A model generated the notes under the pieces. The model ran no database searches and was not told the origin of the DNA. It saw nothing but the letters and a program-made list of their open reading frames with translations. The translations under genes and the position numbers were made by a program. Positions 29,101 to 29,642 of a stretch of 29,642 nt of DNA are shown here, piece after piece; the first letter of the stretch is position 1, and every line of letters begins with the position of its first letter. Source of the stretch: Candidatus Peribacteria bacterium (lineage in GTDB: Bacteria; Patescibacteriota; Gracilibacteria; UBA1369; GCA-2718715); assembly GCA_943349385.1 (NCBI GenBank), contig CALQZM010000002.1:1-29642 (forward strand). Reading direction: 5' to 3'.

Positions 29101-29642
29101 GGTATCCAAGAAAATATTTACATTGTTGGAGCAAGTAGCGGTTTTGCTATCACCGATAAAGAGCGAGAAAATGTACCAGCTTTAACCGATGTAAGTGCCA
29201 ATTTGGCTTCTATGTTTAGATATGTACCAGTAACGGAACAATTTGTGACTCAAGTTATGGCTCCAGAATTAATTAATATTGCAGGCGCAAGTGAACCTGA
29301 TAGATTTAAAGAAAAGTTGATAATTGAAGCTGCTCAATCTAAAGTACAGCGAAGTTTAGATTCAGAGGTTGATGATACTACTTTAAGTAAATTTTATGCA
29401 GCTAAAGACATTCTTGCCTTACCTAAGGTAGCTGATCCTGAAATTATGGCTTCGGTAGTACTAGGAGATATATTGGATAGCTACGAAAAAAGGTCAAATA
29501 GTTACTTACAAGCCTTACCTAAAATGTTAAAGGCAGGAATTTCAAGACTTTCAATACTAAAAAATGACACAGTGGATCCAGCTGTAGCTCCTGTGGAAAA
29601 CATGGAACTTGAAGCTGAAATCAATAAACTTGATGATCAAAT
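26191..29642 (+). CDS. Giant FAD/NAD(P)-binding oxidoreductase-like protein, 5' part (3' end outside window)
   Basis: Open for 1150 codons to the window end without a stop. The N-terminal 240 residues or so look helical and have no motif. Residues 245-290 have the layout of an FAD-binding Rossmann domain: INIGVGVYGQVICNEL (G251-G256), an acidic strand end (VLHLDANT) and MGGQFAVGN (G285-G286). A second dinucleotide-binding motif follows at 467-479, VVIGSGDSGIVSV. Residues about 550-710 form a predicted helical insertion. EAAWVVDCSGLQ (772-783) resembles the flavoprotein 'ATG'-type strand, and NIYIVGASSGFAI (975-987) the late FAD-contacting strand. This is a thioredoxin-reductase or monooxygenase-like core enlarged by long insertions. 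There is no signal peptide. The substrate is unknown. Confidence 0.8.
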   Translation, partial: MNKRITVKNIETPNSIDEFLANSGEIEYSKLLVPSKEQKSYKELFDQLDSCFIDGEFSEFQNALTLIVNTIYSDTDLMQSSDLESKILDLVSSQMQASIVMQPADLNKITNSILKNLQNFSKIKSIESSNAKELLANFLRSQNVRALAPFFRTVLKESRLRSKIMSNASYKKLVKDGTFKEGDSFEFNDLLVTDVGELHKTLEPLFAMMIKDDELRYYLNTFIDQAVYTRTKAVIEKAEKGDFYVPAINIGVGVYGQVICNELMHAAPEQAWNGVLHLDANTWMGGQFAVGNQAVFKVNNRVRPQKKGSNSRPGTRDNIMPLSDHAIIDLPSVSADTYPSQNLLGASLKVNSFLNSGQTAVGCKVTKVIRNTKPAQKGRYGVVFIDTATKKTYTVYTDLITIPDGVGSQNYGFQNKFDLETRKIVAESKLALELGKQSDYYRFSDFIKVASKANGGQWRERFKKPGVVIGSGDSGIVSVQAILGYGPNPEGDTQTQFAEKISWIGQSAQTSDDWCKASRTRYVDLAREFPRETEASEKNVRPIEQTFGLNLLANDFERILSNLNLDKSENNRQSLFNYILNNGARIQEYLKKLSQLAQLVKELQLDPNNIDSIFTAITTQKTEVESLIKFIREFSQNFEFPTVKLVQKSSVNDFDLKTIFNLKNTGRNFTINDISTFIANIKAIDENYSRLSSYFKPIVEKSRSDSESSKDQKPKKQTFHRIYPIGSKKDVVLPSGQKAFRTTRMEKAKDANGDDIVKVFYFDADGQEKFVEAAWVVDCSGLQKNTDDLFSDFDITEREVELSSPKNLEDVQNLILANISKLGADLLPQTKESIITELTTKVGTTISIDLNSQNPLLKGSTVQSLEVEENDSTIYVSISVETENKQEFFYDLVINKSDRQVDVVSAGDGKADRVGKALKVLLENPEKAKCEFTKILSGRNPKAKSSLKRVPIEDPTGLSLLPIASKIQSNGIQENIYIVGASSGFAITDKERENVPALTDVSANLASMFRYVPVTEQFVTQVMAPELINIAGASEPDRFKEKLIIEAAQSKVQRSLDSEVDDTTLSKFYAAKDILALPKVADPEIMASVVLGDILDSYEKRSNSYLQALPKMLKAGISRLSILKNDTVDPAVAPVENMELEAEINKLDDQ

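Noticed and set aside
1..29642. CRISPR arrays, transposases, integrases, attachment sites or phage genes
   Set aside because: No regularly spaced repeats and no recognisable mobile-element proteins on either strand.

Overview
The window looks like a chromosome segment from a low-GC (roughly one third G+C by eye) bacterium of the Candidate Phyla Radiation (Patescibacteria). The reasons are: no recognisable Shine-Dalgarno sequence before any gene, very short predicted 5' leaders, membrane proteins resembling CPR-type 'T4SS pilin' families, many small unassigned membrane proteins, and a ribosomal-protein operon interrupted by lineage-specific genes. TGA ends at least one good gene (maf), so the UGA-as-glycine code of Gracilibacteria/SR1 does not fit. 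The phylum cannot be fixed without rRNA or a marker tree.

Layout. 1-1215: 3' part of rnc, then a reverse-strand pair of small membrane proteins. 1330-4642: a tRNA with CAT anticodon, a polytopic GT-C-like glycosyltransferase and a GtrA-GT2 fusion, probably for lipid-linked sugar or surface glycan work. 4656-6326 (-): a RelA/SpoT-type protein with an intact HD hydrolase half but no recognisable synthetase half. 6438-9981: an unassigned protein, an SLH+FAS1 secreted protein, a [2Fe-2S] ferredoxin next to rpsT, maf, and a YtxH-like lysine-rich protein.

9978-21860 (-) is a block of about 12 kb made almost only of exported or membrane-anchored proteins. Two proteins each carry three tandem pilin-like two-helix units. 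A third pilin-like protein is joined in frame, across one TAA codon, to a very long PKD-repeat protein. Next come a second PKD protein with three membrane helices, a 36-residue membrane peptide not found by ordinary ORF length cut-offs, and two proteins ending in the same GDTGP + hydrophobic + basic tail. I infer a cell-surface assembly or adhesion system; this is the best candidate in the window for something undescribed.

21994-26068 (+) is the secE-nusG-rplK-rplA segment, with one membrane-protein gene inserted after nusG and another after rplK. The rplA leader holds a likely L1-binding mimic of 23S rRNA. From 26191 to the window end runs an open frame of at least 1150 codons, with its own strong promoter, carrying two dinucleotide-binding Rossmann motifs: a giant flavoprotein-like enzyme cut by the window edge.
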